DNA of 64,000 bases from Rubrobacter xylanophilus (GTDB taxonomy: Bacteria; Actinomycetota; Rubrobacteria; Rubrobacterales; Rubrobacteraceae), in the NCBI RefSeq assembly GCF_007164525.1, contig NZ_AP019791.1, forward strand, positions 1,847,501 through 1,911,500, in the 5' to 3' direction. Below, piece by piece: positions 18,463-27,840 of this stretch. The notes beneath the pieces are model-generated. The model did not search any database. It saw nothing but the letters and a program-made list of their open reading frames with translations, and was not told the origin of the DNA. Position numbers and translations under genes: made by a program. The stretch's first letter is position 1. Each line of letters starts with the position of its first letter.

Positions 18463-19401
18463 GTGCCGGAGAAAGAGATCTTCTGCTCCATCGGGGTGGA
18501 CATAGACGCGGTGGCCGGGTGGCTCGGCTCGTATGGGGGCGAGGACTCGCCGGACGACATCTCGCGCGGGATGTTCGCCGGCGAGATCGGGACGATGCGG
18601 CTGCTCAAGCTGTTCGAGCGGTATGGGATGAGGACCACGTGGTTCATCCCCGGCCACTCGATCGAGACCTTCCCCGAGCAGACGAAGCGGATCGTCGAGG
18701 CGGGGCACGAGATCGGGAGCCACGGCTACTCGCACGAGAACCCGGTGGCGATGACGCCGCAGCAGGAGCGGGAGGTGCTCGAACGGTGCGTGGAGCTCAT
18801 CGAGAAGGTGACCGGCAGGCGGCCGGTCGGCAACGTCGCTCCGTGGTGGGAGGTCTCCAACGCGACCAACGAGCTGCTGCTCGAGTTCGGGTACAAGTAC
18901 GACCACTCGCTGCAGCATAGGGACTTCACCCCCTACTACGCCCGGGTCGGCGACACGTGGACCAAGATCGACTACTCCAGGCCCGCCCGGGAGTGGATGA
19001 AGCCGCTCGAGCGCGGGGAGGAGATAGACCTGGTCAAGATCGGGGGCAACTGGTACCTGGACGACCTGCCGCCGATGATGTTCATCAAGGCCTCCCCCAA
19101 CAGCCACGGCTTCGTCAACCCGCGCGACATCGAGCAGCTCTGGCGGGATCAGTTCGACTGGGTCTACCGGGAGATGGACTACGCGACCTACTGCCTGACG
19201 ATCCACCCGGACGTCAGTGGCAGGCCGCAGGTTCTCCTGATGCTCGAGCGCCTCATCGACTACATAAACGGGCATCCCGGCACGAGGTGGGTGACGATGG
19301 AGGAGATCGCCGACGACTTCGTCAGGCGCTTCCCGCGCAACCAGCCCAACCACGACCCGGGGCTGAACATGTACGGGATCGACACGCCGGCGACGAAGTA
19401 G
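18463..19401 (+). CDS. Polysaccharide deacetylase-family hydrolase, PuuE (allantoinase)-like
   Basis: 312 residues, NodB-type fold. The N-terminal [11 protein letters not shown] replaces the DDG metal motif, and [12 protein letters not shown] is the HxxxH motif. The length and the EERE/GN.APWWE region resemble the PuuE group, some of which are cofactor-independent allantoinases rather than sugar deacetylases. No signal peptide, so cytoplasmic action on a small amide is likely. It heads a plus-strand run of a CxxC protein, metal GTPase, amidohydrolase and hydantoinase, which favours ureide or cyclic amide hydrolysis. GTG start after aaaggaggg. Confidence 0.78.
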   Translation: MPEKEIFCSIGVDIDAVAGWLGSYGGEDSPDDISRGMFAGEIGTMRLLKLFERYGMRTTWFIPGHSIETFPEQTKRIVEAGHEIGSHGYSHENPVAMTPQQEREVLERCVELIEKVTGRRPVGNVAPWWEVSNATNELLLEFGYKYDHSLQHRDFTPYYARVGDTWTKIDYSRPAREWMKPLERGEEIDLVKIGGNWYLDDLPPMMFIKASPNSHGFVNPRDIEQLWRDQFDWVYREMDYATYCLTIHPDVSGRPQVLLMLERLIDYINGHPGTRWVTMEEIADDFVRRFPRNQPNHDPGLNMYGIDTPATK

Positions 19402-19420
19402 CGGACGGGAGGAGCACCCC

Positions 19421-19768
19421 GTGTGCGTGCTGTGCGGGCAGGACTTCGTCGGGCGGCTCCACTGGACCGACAGGCACGTCACGGACCGGGCGCTCGCGGC
19501 CGGTCCGGCTTCCGACCCGGGCGAGCACCAGCGAGACCGGCGCCGGGACAGGGCGCACAGGGTGGCCCTGCTCAACGGGGTGCTCCCCCATTATGGCCTG
19601 AAGGTCGAGGACTGGAGCGGGAGCAAGTACCTGCTGCGTGACCGCAAGGGCAGATCGGAGCTGGTGCAGGACCTGGGCGCTCTGTGGCCCGCGGCGCAGA
19701 GGCTCTCGGGCAGGGTGCCGGACCCGCTCGATGCGGCGCTGCTCGAGAGCCTCGAAGGAGGGAGGTAG
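19421..19768 (+). CDS. Small CxxC protein next to the metal GTPase
   Basis: 115 residues, GTG start with gggaggag upstream. Family not recognised. It opens with MCVLCGQDF, a CxxC pair at residues 2 and 5, then LHWTDRH with two His, a highly charged Arg/Asp stretch (about 33-46), and a helical C-terminus (ALWPAAQRLSGRVPDPLDA). The N-terminal Cys/His set could bind a metal or be a partner surface. Three bases separate its stop from the COG0523 GTPase gene, so a joint role in metal delivery to a hydrolase of this operon is plausible but not shown. Confidence 0.72.
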   Translation: MCVLCGQDFVGRLHWTDRHVTDRALAAGPASDPGEHQRDRRRDRAHRVALLNGVLPHYGLKVEDWSGSKYLLRDRKGRSELVQDLGALWPAAQRLSGRVPDPLDAALLESLEGGR

Positions 19769-19771
19769 CCG

Positions 19772-20776
19772 GTGGCGATCCCGGTTACGGTCGTGACCGG
19801 ATTCCTCGGGAGCGGCAAGACCACGCTGCTCTCGCGCGTGCTGCGGGAGCCGGAGCTCGAGAACACCGCCGTCATCGTCAACGAGTTCGGCGAGGTCGGG
19901 CTCGACCACCACCTGCTCAGGCCCGTCGCCGAGAGGACGCTCCTGCTGGGGAGCGGGTGCGTCTGCTGCAGCGAGCGCGAAGACCTCGCCGAGGCGCTCG
20001 GGGAGCTTCTGGACCTTTACCAGCGGGGTGAGATCCCCGCGCTCGACCGCGTGGTCATAGAGACGACCGGACTCGCCGACCCCGCCCCCATCCTCCACAC
20101 CGTCTTCTCCCACCCCGTGCTCTCCCACCACTTCACGGTCGACCTCGTCATAACCACCGTGGACGCGATAAACGGCACGATGCAGCTCTCAGAGAGCCCC
20201 GAGGCGACGAAGCAGGTCGCCGCCTCCGACGAGGTCGTCATCACCAAGACCGACCTCGCCGGCCCAGGCGAGAAGGAGGAGCTCGAGGCGCGCATCAGGG
20301 CGATAAACCCCCCGGCGCGCATCGTCGAGGCCTCCTTCGGAGAGGTGGACGTGAGGGAGCTCCTCTCCCCCGAGGTGCGGGTGGGGGAACGGGATCTCCC
20401 GCGGTTGCAGGAGCACGACACCGCCTCCACCCACACCGTCTCTGTCACCTTCGACGGGCCGGTGGACTGGACGGCCTTCGGGATCTGGCTCAGCATGCTC
20501 CTGCACGCCCGCGGCGAGAGCGTGCTGCGGGTCAAGGGGCTCCTGGACACTGGGGGACCGGGGCCCGTCGTCCTGAACGGCGTCCAGCACGTCATCCACC
20601 CGCCGCAGCACCTCGACCGCTGGCCGGATGAGGACCGCCGCTCGCGCGTCGTCTTCATCACCCGCGACATCCCGGAGGAGAGCCTCCTCGCCTCGCTCGG
20701 GGGCTTCCGGGGGCTGCTCGGCGCTCGTGTAGTGCCGCTCGGAGAGCGCGTTTCGAGCCGGGGAGGATCGTCGTGA
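19772..20776 (+). CDS. COG0523 (CobW-type) metal-chaperone GTPase
   Basis: 334 residues. GTPase motifs: P-loop GFLGSGKTTLL (about residue 9), ETTGLADPAP (switch/G3 region), TKTDLAG (G4). The metal-binding CxCC motif appears as GCVCCSERED at about 65-72, and the C-terminal CobW_C domain contains GPVDWTAFGIWLSMLL. Members insert or deliver Zn, Co, Ni or Fe to target enzymes. The operon encodes several likely metallohydrolases (deacetylase, M20 amidohydrolase, hydantoinase), the natural client candidates. Stop overlaps the GTG of the amidohydrolase. Confidence 0.88.
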   Translation: MAIPVTVVTGFLGSGKTTLLSRVLREPELENTAVIVNEFGEVGLDHHLLRPVAERTLLLGSGCVCCSEREDLAEALGELLDLYQRGEIPALDRVVIETTGLADPAPILHTVFSHPVLSHHFTVDLVITTVDAINGTMQLSESPEATKQVAASDEVVITKTDLAGPGEKEELEARIRAINPPARIVEASFGEVDVRELLSPEVRVGERDLPRLQEHDTASTHTVSVTFDGPVDWTAFGIWLSMLLHARGESVLRVKGLLDTGGPGPVVLNGVQHVIHPPQHLDRWPDEDRRSRVVFITRDIPEESLLASLGGFRGLLGARVVPLGERVSSRGGSS

Positions 20777-22032
20777 GCGAACGCTGGATCTCCATAGACC
20801 GCGAGAGGAGCGCCCGCAGGATAGAGCGCGACATCGAGACGCTCGCCGGGCCGGATTACACCCGCTCGCGGGAGGCGATACGCCGCTACGCCTACACCCC
20901 CGAGTACCGCAACACCCTCGACTACTTCATCAAGGAATTGGAGGCCGTGGGCTTCAGGTGCACCGAGGACCCCGTCGGGAACCTCGTCGCCCGCAACCGC
21001 CCCGCCGGCGAGCGGGTCTTCGGCATCGGATCTCACTGCGACTCCAACCGCAACGGCGGCAAGTACGACGGGACGATGGGGGTCGCCGCGGCCGTCGAGG
21101 TCTGCCGGCTGAACGAGGAGCTCGGCCTGAACCTCCCCCTGCAGGTGATCTCGTTCCTCGAGGAGGAGGGCTCGGGGTTCGGCCAGATGGTACTGGGCAG
21201 CCGCATCGTCGCCGGGCGGGTGAGCGAGGAGGAGCTCAGAAGCTTCCGCGCGATAGACGACGGGCGCACCTTCTTCGAGCACGCAAAAGAAGCCGGCTAC
21301 GAGCCGGAGCGCTGGCGGGAGTGCGCCCGCATCCTCGACGACCTCGTCGGGTGGATCGAACTGCACATAGAGCAGGCCCGGGTACTCGAGGACACCGGAA
21401 ACCGCCTCGGGATCGTCGACGCGATAGCCGGCTACGTCCACGCGGACATCACCGTCCGCGGGCGCAGCGACCACGCCGGGGCCACCCCGATGGACCTCCG
21501 CAGCGACGCCGGGCTCGTCATGGCCGAGTGTATGCTCGAGCTGGAGCGCCTCGCCAGGGAGGCGCCGGGCGACACGGTCGGGACCGTGGGCGAGGTGGAG
21601 CTGGAGCCGAACCTGATCAACGCGGTCCCCGGTCGGGCCCGCTTCTCCTTGGACATCCGGGGGGTGGACGAGGAGGCCTTCCGCGGCGTGGCGCGCCGCC
21701 TGCGGGACTTCGCCGCGGAATCCGCGCGGCGGCGCGGGGCCACATCCGAGTACTCGGAGCGTCAGAGCCTGTCGGTGACGCCGCTGGATAAGCGGGTGGT
21801 CGGGGCGCTCGAGGAGGCCGCCCGCGCGAGCGGGGAGCCGTACCTGCGCATGCCCTCCGGGGCCGCCCACGACACCATGTGCGTCGCAGACCGCGTGCCG
21901 AGCGCGATGGTCTTCGTCCCCTGCGAGGGCGGGGTGAGCCACTCCCCCGAGGAGAGGGCCGATCCGGCGGACGCCGCGCTCGGGGCCGAGGTCATGCTGA
22001 ACGCCATAAGGAGGCTCGTCGCCGCGGGATAG
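20773..22032 (+). CDS. M20-family amidohydrolase (allantoate / N-carbamoyl-L-amino acid hydrolase)
   Basis: 419 residues. Dinuclear metal ligands visible: GSHCDSNRNGGKYDG (His, Asp), EEEGSGF (Glu-Glu), LHIEQARVLE (His), and near the end SGAAHDTMC (His). Lid domain with GRSDHAGATPMDLRSDA, typical of N-carbamoyl or allantoate amidohydrolases rather than peptidases. Releases ammonia and CO2 from a ureido group. With the hydantoinase it forms a two-step ring-opening and decarbamoylation module. GTG start overlapping the GTPase stop. Confidence 0.87.
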   Translation: MSERWISIDRERSARRIERDIETLAGPDYTRSREAIRRYAYTPEYRNTLDYFIKELEAVGFRCTEDPVGNLVARNRPAGERVFGIGSHCDSNRNGGKYDGTMGVAAAVEVCRLNEELGLNLPLQVISFLEEEGSGFGQMVLGSRIVAGRVSEEELRSFRAIDDGRTFFEHAKEAGYEPERWRECARILDDLVGWIELHIEQARVLEDTGNRLGIVDAIAGYVHADITVRGRSDHAGATPMDLRSDAGLVMAECMLELERLAREAPGDTVGTVGEVELEPNLINAVPGRARFSLDIRGVDEEAFRGVARRLRDFAAESARRRGATSEYSERQSLSVTPLDKRVVGALEEAARASGEPYLRMPSGAAHDTMCVADRVPSAMVFVPCEGGVSHSPEERADPADAALGAEVMLNAIRRLVAAG

Positions 22033-22066
22033 GGTATCTTGGAGGAGAGACGAGGGAAGGAGGAGC

Positions 22067-23494
22067 ATGTCCGTCCTGATAAAAGGCGGCCGCATCATCA
22101 CCGCAGCCGACGACTACGTGGGGGACATCTTCATCGAGGGCGAGACGGTCTCGCTCATCGGGCGCTCGCTGGACGTGCGGGCGGAGAAGGTCATAGACGC
22201 TAGCGGCAGGTACGTCATCCCCGGCTGCATCGACCCGCACACCCACATGGAGATGCCCTTCGGCGGGACCGTGAGCTGCGACGACTTCACCTCCGGTACG
22301 ATCTCGGCGGCCTTCGGCGGGACGACGACGATCGTGGACTTCTGCCTGCAGCAGGCCGGGCAGACGCTCCCCGAGGCGCTCGAAACCTGGCACGAGAAGA
22401 TAGAGCGCGCAAAGCCGGTCATCGACGTCGGCTTCCACCTCGCCGTCACCGACCTCCAGGAAAAGGGTACGCTCGAGGACCTCGCTAAGGCCCCCGAAGA
22501 GGGCGTCACCAGCTACAAGCTCTTCATGGCGTACAAGGGCGCGATCATGGTGGACGACGAGACCCTCTTTAAGGTGATGCAGGTGGCCTCCGAGACGGGC
22601 GCCCTCGTCATGGTGCACGCCGAACACGGCGACTCCATAGACGTCTTGGTGAAGCAGGCGCTCGCCGAGGGGAAGACCGAGCCGAAGTGGCACGCCGCAA
22701 CCCGCCCCCCGATAACCGAGGGCGAGGCGACCAACCGCGCCGTCCAGCTCGCCCACCTCGCCGGCGCCCCGCTCTACGTGGTGCACGTCTCCTGCAAGGA
22801 GGCCATAGACCCGATAGCCCGCGCCCGCGAGGCCGACTGGCGGGCCTGGGGCGAGACCTGCACCCAGTACCTCTTCATCGACGAGAGCTACCTGGACAGG
22901 CCCGGCTTCGAGGGCGCCAAGTACGTCTACACCCCGCCGCCGCGCCCCAAGGAGAATCAGGAGCACCTCTGGCACGCGCTCTCCACGGGGGTGCTCTCTG
23001 TGATCTCGACCGACCACTGCCCGTTCAGGTTCGACGGCCAGAAGACCCTCGGAAAGGACGACTTCTCCAAGATCCCCAACGGAGGCCCCGGCGTCGAGGA
23101 CCGGCTCATGATGATCCACAACTTCGGCGTGCGGGAAGGCCGCATCTCGCTCAACAGGATGGTCGAGCTGCTCTCGACCGCCCCGGCGCGCTTCTTCGGG
23201 CTCTACCCGCGCAAGGGGACCATAGCCGTGGGCTCCGACGCGGACCTCGTCGTCTTCGACCCGAACAGGAAGAAGACCATCTCCGCCGAGACCCACCACT
23301 CCAACATCGACTACAACCTCTACGAGGGCACCGAGGTCACCGGGGTGCCGGAGACGGTCCTGCTGCGGGGACAGGTCCTGGTCGAGAACGGCGAGCTGGT
23401 CGCGATCCCCGGCGCCGGGCGCTTCGTGAGGCGGGCGCGCTTCGGCGAGGAGCTTCCCGGGGCGGCCGGTGAGCGGCCCATCCAGGTGGGGTGA
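22067..23494 (+). CDS. Dihydropyrimidinase / D-hydantoinase
   Basis: 475 residues, usual length. Metal site: DPHTHMEMPFGG (HxH), the carbamylated Lys in SYKLFMAYKG (about residue 150), HAEHGDS, VHVSCKEA, and Asp in STDHCPF. Opens hydantoin or dihydropyrimidine rings to N-carbamoyl amino acids. Start ATG with ggaaggaggag. A TATCTT sequence in the short gap after the amidohydrolase might add an internal promoter, but this is weak. Likely substrate of the neighbouring decarbamoylating enzymes is its product. Confidence 0.9.
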   Translation: MSVLIKGGRIITAADDYVGDIFIEGETVSLIGRSLDVRAEKVIDASGRYVIPGCIDPHTHMEMPFGGTVSCDDFTSGTISAAFGGTTTIVDFCLQQAGQTLPEALETWHEKIERAKPVIDVGFHLAVTDLQEKGTLEDLAKAPEEGVTSYKLFMAYKGAIMVDDETLFKVMQVASETGALVMVHAEHGDSIDVLVKQALAEGKTEPKWHAATRPPITEGEATNRAVQLAHLAGAPLYVVHVSCKEAIDPIARAREADWRAWGETCTQYLFIDESYLDRPGFEGAKYVYTPPPRPKENQEHLWHALSTGVLSVISTDHCPFRFDGQKTLGKDDFSKIPNGGPGVEDRLMMIHNFGVREGRISLNRMVELLSTAPARFFGLYPRKGTIAVGSDADLVVFDPNRKKTISAETHHSNIDYNLYEGTEVTGVPETVLLRGQVLVENGELVAIPGAGRFVRRARFGEELPGAAGERPIQVG

Positions 23495-24171
23495 TCCGGA
23501 TGACCGACGAGCAGACCCGCCGCGTCTACGAGCGGGCCCGGATGGGAGGGCGGCTGGGGCTGGGGGAGCGCCCGGCCGTCCTGGTCGTGGACTTCAGCTG
23601 CGGCTTCACCGACCCCGAGTGCCCCCTCGGGGCGGACATGACCGCCGAGGTGGAGGCTACCAGGCGCCTGCTCGACGCCGCCCGCCGACGCGGCCTCCCG
23701 GTGATCTTCACCACCATCGGCTTCGAGGAGAACCTCGTCGACGGGGCGCTCTGGGTCAGGAAGGTCCCTTCTCTGGGTGAGTTGCGGCTCGGGAGCCGCT
23801 GGGTCGAGTTGGACCCCCGCCTCGGGCGCCGCGAGGACGAGACCCTCATCGTCAAGAAGGGGGCGTCGGCCTTCTTCGGGACGAACCTCGCCGCCATCCT
23901 GACCTCCCTCGGGGTGGACTCGGTGGTGCTCTGCGGCGCCACGACGAGCGGCTGCGTGCGGGCGACGGCGGTCGACCTCCTGCAGCACGGCTACCCCGCC
24001 CTCGTGCCGCGCGAGTGCGTCGGCGACCGGGCCGCGCCGCCTCACGAGGCCAACCTCTTCGACATCCAGGCCAAGTACGCCGACGTGGTCTCCCTGGAGG
24101 AGGCGCTGGAGCAGCTGGAGAGCACCGGGCGAAGGCCCTCAGCACCGGCGCAGCATCCGGCGGAGGGGTAG
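23491..24171 (+). CDS. Isochorismatase-fold amidase (N-carbamoylsarcosine amidase-like)
   Basis: 226 residues. Catalytic triad of the cysteine-hydrolase family: Asp in VVDFSCGFTDPECPLG, Lys in VKKGASAFFGTNL, and Cys in GATTSGCVRATA. The pattern with an HGY loop resembles carbamoylsarcosine amidase and ureidoacrylate amidase. Starts at a GTG overlapping the hydantoinase stop; an ATG three codons later (23500) is an alternative. Would split the N-carbamoyl product of the hydantoinase, giving a second decarbamoylation route beside the M20 enzyme. Confidence 0.85.
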   Translation: MIRMTDEQTRRVYERARMGGRLGLGERPAVLVVDFSCGFTDPECPLGADMTAEVEATRRLLDAARRRGLPVIFTTIGFEENLVDGALWVRKVPSLGELRLGSRWVELDPRLGRREDETLIVKKGASAFFGTNLAAILTSLGVDSVVLCGATTSGCVRATAVDLLQHGYPALVPRECVGDRAAPPHEANLFDIQAKYADVVSLEEALEQLESTGRRPSAPAQHPAEG

Positions 24172-24234
24172 CCCTTCCCGGGCAGAAGCCGTATTCTGGA
24201 GGCCCTGCGGGGAGGCGAGGCGGAAGAGGGAGAG

Positions 24235-25077
24235 ATGCGCGAGGTACCGGCGGAGACCATAACGCGGGTGGTGCGCGAGCTGTGCATCGAGGCGAACACC
24301 TGTCTGCGGGAGGATCACCTCTCCGCCCTGCGGCGGGCGTTCGAGGAAGAGCGTTCGCCCCTGGGGCGGGAGGTCATCCGCCAGCTCCTCGAGAACGCCC
24401 GGGTGGCCTGCTCCGAACGCGTAGCCTTCTGCCAGGACACGGGATACGCGGTCTTCTTCGTGGAGCTGGGGCAGGAGGTCCGCATAACCGGCGGGACGCT
24501 GCAGCAGGCGGTGGACGAGGGGGTCAGGCAGGGCTACCGGGAGGGCTACCTCAGGAAATCCATCGTGGAGAGCCCGCTGCGCCGCGACAACACCGGGGAC
24601 AACACCCCGGCCATCGTCTACTGCGAGCCCGTCCCCGGAGAGCGGCTGCGCATGACCATGCTCGTCAAGGGCGCCGGCTGCGACAACGCCAGCGCCATAA
24701 AGATGCTCACCCCGGCGGAGGGGGTGGAGGCGATGAAGTGCTTCGTGGTGGAGACCGTCGAGCGCGCGGGACCCAACGCCAGCCCGCCGCTCACCGTGGG
24801 CGTGGGGCTCGGGGGCACCTTCGAGAAGGCCGCGATGCTGGCCAAAAAGGCGCTCGTCAGGACCTCGGGTGAGCCGCATCCCGACCCAGAGGTCGCCGCC
24901 CTGGAGAGGGAGCTGCTCCGGGAGATCAACGCCACCGGCATAGGACCGGCCGGCTACGGGGGGACGGTAACCGCGCTCGCGGTGCACATCGAGACCCACC
25001 CCACCCACATCGCGGCCTTCCCGGTGGCGGTGAACATCGACTGCCACTCCCACCGGGTACGGGAGGCGGTGCTGTGA
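24235..25077 (+). CDS. Class I fumarate hydratase, alpha (N-terminal) subunit
   Basis: 280 residues. The three 4Fe-4S cysteines are visible in AFCQDTGYA, GAGCDNASA and NIDCHSHR. Oxygen-sensitive hydratase interconverting fumarate and malate; the same fold serves L-tartrate dehydratase, so TtdA is an alternative. ATG in the context gggagagATG; a TATTCT hexamer at 24192-24197 may be its -10. Overlaps the beta subunit (GTGA). Follows the nitrogen cluster; fumarate could be an end product of that catabolism, or the gene may be housekeeping. Confidence 0.9.
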   Translation: MREVPAETITRVVRELCIEANTCLREDHLSALRRAFEEERSPLGREVIRQLLENARVACSERVAFCQDTGYAVFFVELGQEVRITGGTLQQAVDEGVRQGYREGYLRKSIVESPLRRDNTGDNTPAIVYCEPVPGERLRMTMLVKGAGCDNASAIKMLTPAEGVEAMKCFVVETVERAGPNASPPLTVGVGLGGTFEKAAMLAKKALVRTSGEPHPDPEVAALERELLREINATGIGPAGYGGTVTALAVHIETHPTHIAAFPVAVNIDCHSHRVREAVL

Positions 25078-25634
25078 GCGGGGAGATCCGGCTGCGGACC
25101 CCGCTCTCGCGCGAGGACGTGGAACCGCTCCGGAGCGGGGAACTGGTCCTGATCAGCGGGGTGCTCTACACCGCCCGGGACGCGGCCCACGCCCGGATGG
25201 CCGCGGCGCTCGACGCGGGGGAGCCGCTCCCCTTCGACCCGGAGGGGCAGGTGATCTATTTCGTCGGGCCTGCCCCGGCGCGCCCCGGACACCCCATAGG
25301 ACCCGCCGGACCCACCACCGCCTCCCGGATGGACCCCTACTCCCCGCTGCTCATCGAGCGGGGGCTGAGGGGCATGATCGGGAAGGGCAAGAGATCGCAG
25401 GCGGTCAAAGAGGCCATGCGCGAGCACGGCTGCGTGTACTTCGGGGCGGTGGAGGGAACGGCGGCGCTGCTGGCCCGGCGCGTGAAGGAAGCCGAGATCG
25501 TGGCCTACGAAGACCTCGGCCCCGAAGCCATCCGCCGGCTCGTCGTGGAGGACTTCCCGGCCGTCGTGGTGAACGACCTGCACGGCGGCGACCTCTACGA
25601 GGAGGGAAGGGCGCGCTGGCGGCGTGCCGGGTAG
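25074..25634 (+). CDS. Class I fumarate hydratase, beta (C-terminal) subunit
   Basis: 186 residues, GTG start coupled to the alpha subunit. Contains the family blocks LISGVLYTARDAAHARM, YFVGPAPARPG, GPAGPTTASRMDPY, GKGKRS and EDLGPEAIRRL(V/L)VEDFP. Supplies the swivelling domain that completes the active site with the alpha subunit. It ends 3 bases before the stop of the opposing AI-2E gene. Confidence 0.9.
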   Translation: MSGEIRLRTPLSREDVEPLRSGELVLISGVLYTARDAAHARMAAALDAGEPLPFDPEGQVIYFVGPAPARPGHPIGPAGPTTASRMDPYSPLLIERGLRGMIGKGKRSQAVKEAMREHGCVYFGAVEGTAALLARRVKEAEIVAYEDLGPEAIRRLVVEDFPAVVVNDLHGGDLYEEGRARWRRAG

Positions 25635-25637
25635 CGC

Positions 25638-26660
25638 TCAGGTCGCCTTCGGCAGCAGCTCGTCCAGCACCGTCGCCAGCGCCACCGCCGCCGGGACGGC
25701 GAGTAGCAGCCCGGCGAACCCCAGGAGCGTGCCCAGGGCCAGGAAGGAGACCAGGATCCAGACCGGGTGCAGGCTGACCTCCCGTCCCATCACCAGCGGC
25801 TGCACCACGTTGCCCTCTATCTGATTCAGCACCACGTACAGGGCCGCGACCAAAAGTGCCTTGAGCGGCGAGATGGTGAGCGCCACCAGCACCGGGAGCA
25901 CGGCGGCCACGACGGAGCCGAAGTACGGGATGAAGTTCAGCAGCGCGGCCAGCAAGCCGAAGGTGATCGGGAGCGGCACCCCAAGCGCCCACAGCCCCAC
26001 CCCCGCCCCGGTGCCCACGATGAGCGCCGCCAGGCCCGCTCCGACCATCCAGCCCCGCAGCCGCACCTCGAGTCTCCCCAGCAGGGCGGAGACCCGTCCC
26101 CGCTCCTCCTCCGGGAAGAGCCTCAGGAAACCGGAGACCACCGGTCCCGGATCACGGGCCAGGTACAGCGCCAGGAAGACCACGATCACCGCGTCGGCGG
26201 CCGCCCGGGCCATCCCGCCGGCGAGCTCCGGCAGCATCCCGAAGAGCCGCGAGGCGAGCCCCCGCGCCCTCCCCGAGAGCTCGGAGAGGTCGGGGACGAA
26301 GCCGAAGTCCTCGTTCAGCCTGCGGCTCAGGCCGACGAGCGATTCCAGGTACCCGGGAAGCTGGGAGGCGAGCGTCTGCAGCTCCCCGAGGATGTTCGGC
26401 AGCAGCACCAGCCAGAAGAGTGCCCCGAACAGCCCGAAAAGCAGGAGCAACAAAAGCACCGCCGCCCAGCCCGGAACCCCCACCCGACCCATCCCCCAGA
26501 TGACGGTCCGCAGCACGAGCGCGAGAAGCATCGAGATCGCCACCAGCTCCAAGACCGGCAGCAGCGCGTAGCCCACCAGAAGCCCCGCAGCCAAGAGCAC
26601 GGCGAGCGGCGCTCCCTCCAAAAGCCGCCGCCACCCGGTCACCCCGTCCCGCACCCGCAA
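25638..26660 (-). CDS. AI-2E family transporter (PerM-like)
   Basis: 340 residues. Eight-helix layout: two N-terminal helices, a large amphipathic region (about 90-150), then clustered C-terminal helices with the family signature PITFGLLAALLNFIPYFGSVVAAVLP and later LGTLLGFAGLLLAVPAAV (both in part). The family includes exporters and Na+/H+ antiporters; no substrate can be assigned. TTG start with ggaggtggagg directly upstream; a GTG two codons later is possible. Single-gene unit. Confidence 0.82.
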   Translation of the reverse strand: MRVRDGVTGWRRLLEGAPLAVLLAAGLLVGYALLPVLELVAISMLLALVLRTVIWGMGRVGVPGWAAVLLLLLLFGLFGALFWLVLLPNILGELQTLASQLPGYLESLVGLSRRLNEDFGFVPDLSELSGRARGLASRLFGMLPELAGGMARAAADAVIVVFLALYLARDPGPVVSGFLRLFPEEERGRVSALLGRLEVRLRGWMVGAGLAALIVGTGAGVGLWALGVPLPITFGLLAALLNFIPYFGSVVAAVLPVLVALTISPLKALLVAALYVVLNQIEGNVVQPLVMGREVSLHPVWILVSFLALGTLLGFAGLLLAVPAAVALATVLDELLPKAT

Positions 26661-26832
26661 CCTCCACCTCCCGCCTCCCGGCCTTCTTACCCGCCGCTCC
26701 CCTCACGCACCGCCGCCCAGCGCAGTCTTTACCGATCCTTAACCGCGCGTTTACGGACGGACAACCTGCACGGGGCAGGAGACCCTCTTCGGTGTTCGTG
26801 CCCCTGAGATAAACGGAAGGAGCGTGTGCGAC

Positions 26833-27840
26833 ATGAGCGAGCGGGGAGCGCCGGAGGTCGTGGTGGTCACGGGAGCCTCGGCCGGGGTCGGGCGGGCTGC
26901 GGCCGTGAGGTTCGCCCGGGAGGGGGCCAGCGTCGGGCTTCTGGCCCGGGGCAACGCCGGGCTGGAGGGGGCCGCGCGGGAGGTCGCGGACGCCGGTGGC
27001 CGGGCACTGCCCGTCAGGACCGACGTCGCCGACTCAGCGGCGGTCGAGGAGGCCGCCCGCCGGGTGGAGGAGGAGCTCGGCCCCATAGACGTGTGGGTGA
27101 ACAACGCCATGACCTCCGTCTTCGCCCCGGTGAGGGAGGTGACCCCGGAGGAGTTCCGGCGGGTGACCGAGGTCACCTACCTGGGGACCGTCTACGGCAC
27201 GATGGCCGCCCTGCGGCGGATGCTGCCGCGGGACCGGGGCAGCATCGTGCAGGTCGGCTCGGCGCTGGCCTACCGCGCGATCCCGCTGCAGGCCGCCTAC
27301 TGCGGCTCCAAGCACGGCATCCAGGGCTTCACCGAGTCGCTGCGGAGCGAGCTGCTGCACGAGGGATCTTCGGTGAGGGTGACGATGGTCCAGATGCCCG
27401 CGCTGAACACCCCGCAGTTCGGCTGGGTGAGGAGCCGCCTCCCCCGGGAGCCCCAGCCGGTCCCTCCCATCTTCCAGCCCGAGGTGGCCGCCGAGGCGAT
27501 CCACTGGGCCGCCCACCACGACCGCAGCGAGCTGTGGGTTGGCTGGCCGGCGGTGAAGGCGATCGTGGGAAACCGGATCTTCCCCCGCCTGCTGGACCGC
27601 TACCTGGCCCGCACCGGCTACGAGTCTCAGCAGACCGACACCCCCGCCGACCCGAGGTCCCGCCGGGACAACCTCTTCGAGGCGGTAGACGAGAGCGAGG
27701 ACCGCGGGGCGCACGGCTCCTTCGACGACCGCTCCCGCTCCCGGAGCTACCAGTGGTGGATGAGCACCCACCGCGGCCGGCTGGCGCTCGCCGGAGCGGC
27801 CCTCGCCGCGGCGGCTGGCGCCGCCCTGGCGCGCCGGTGA
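26833..27840 (+). CDS. Short-chain dehydrogenase/reductase with C-terminal membrane helix
   Basis: 335 residues from the ATG 10 bases after aaggag; a GTG at 26824 is too close to that site. Rossmann fold with TGASAGVGRAAA, NNAMTS for NNAG, and active-site YCGSK (Tyr, Lys). The C-terminal third is unusual for a classical SDR: an acidic/Arg-rich linker (about 280-310), then a Gly/Ala hydrophobic helix ending ALARR, which suggests membrane attachment. The substrate is unknown. GTGA overlap with the VKOR-like gene. Confidence 0.85.
   Translation: MSERGAPEVVVVTGASAGVGRAAAVRFAREGASVGLLARGNAGLEGAAREVADAGGRALPVRTDVADSAAVEEAARRVEEELGPIDVWVNNAMTSVFAPVREVTPEEFRRVTEVTYLGTVYGTMAALRRMLPRDRGSIVQVGSALAYRAIPLQAAYCGSKHGIQGFTESLRSELLHEGSSVRVTMVQMPALNTPQFGWVRSRLPREPQPVPPIFQPEVAAEAIHWAAHHDRSELWVGWPAVKAIVGNRIFPRLLDRYLARTGYESQQTDTPADPRSRRDNLFEAVDESEDRGAHGSFDDRSRSRSYQWWMSTHRGRLALAGAALAAAAGAALARR

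Noticed and set aside
20017-22101. 694-residue minus-strand frame across the metal GTPase and amidohydrolase
   Set aside because: Shadow frame without family features; the plus-strand motifs are complete.
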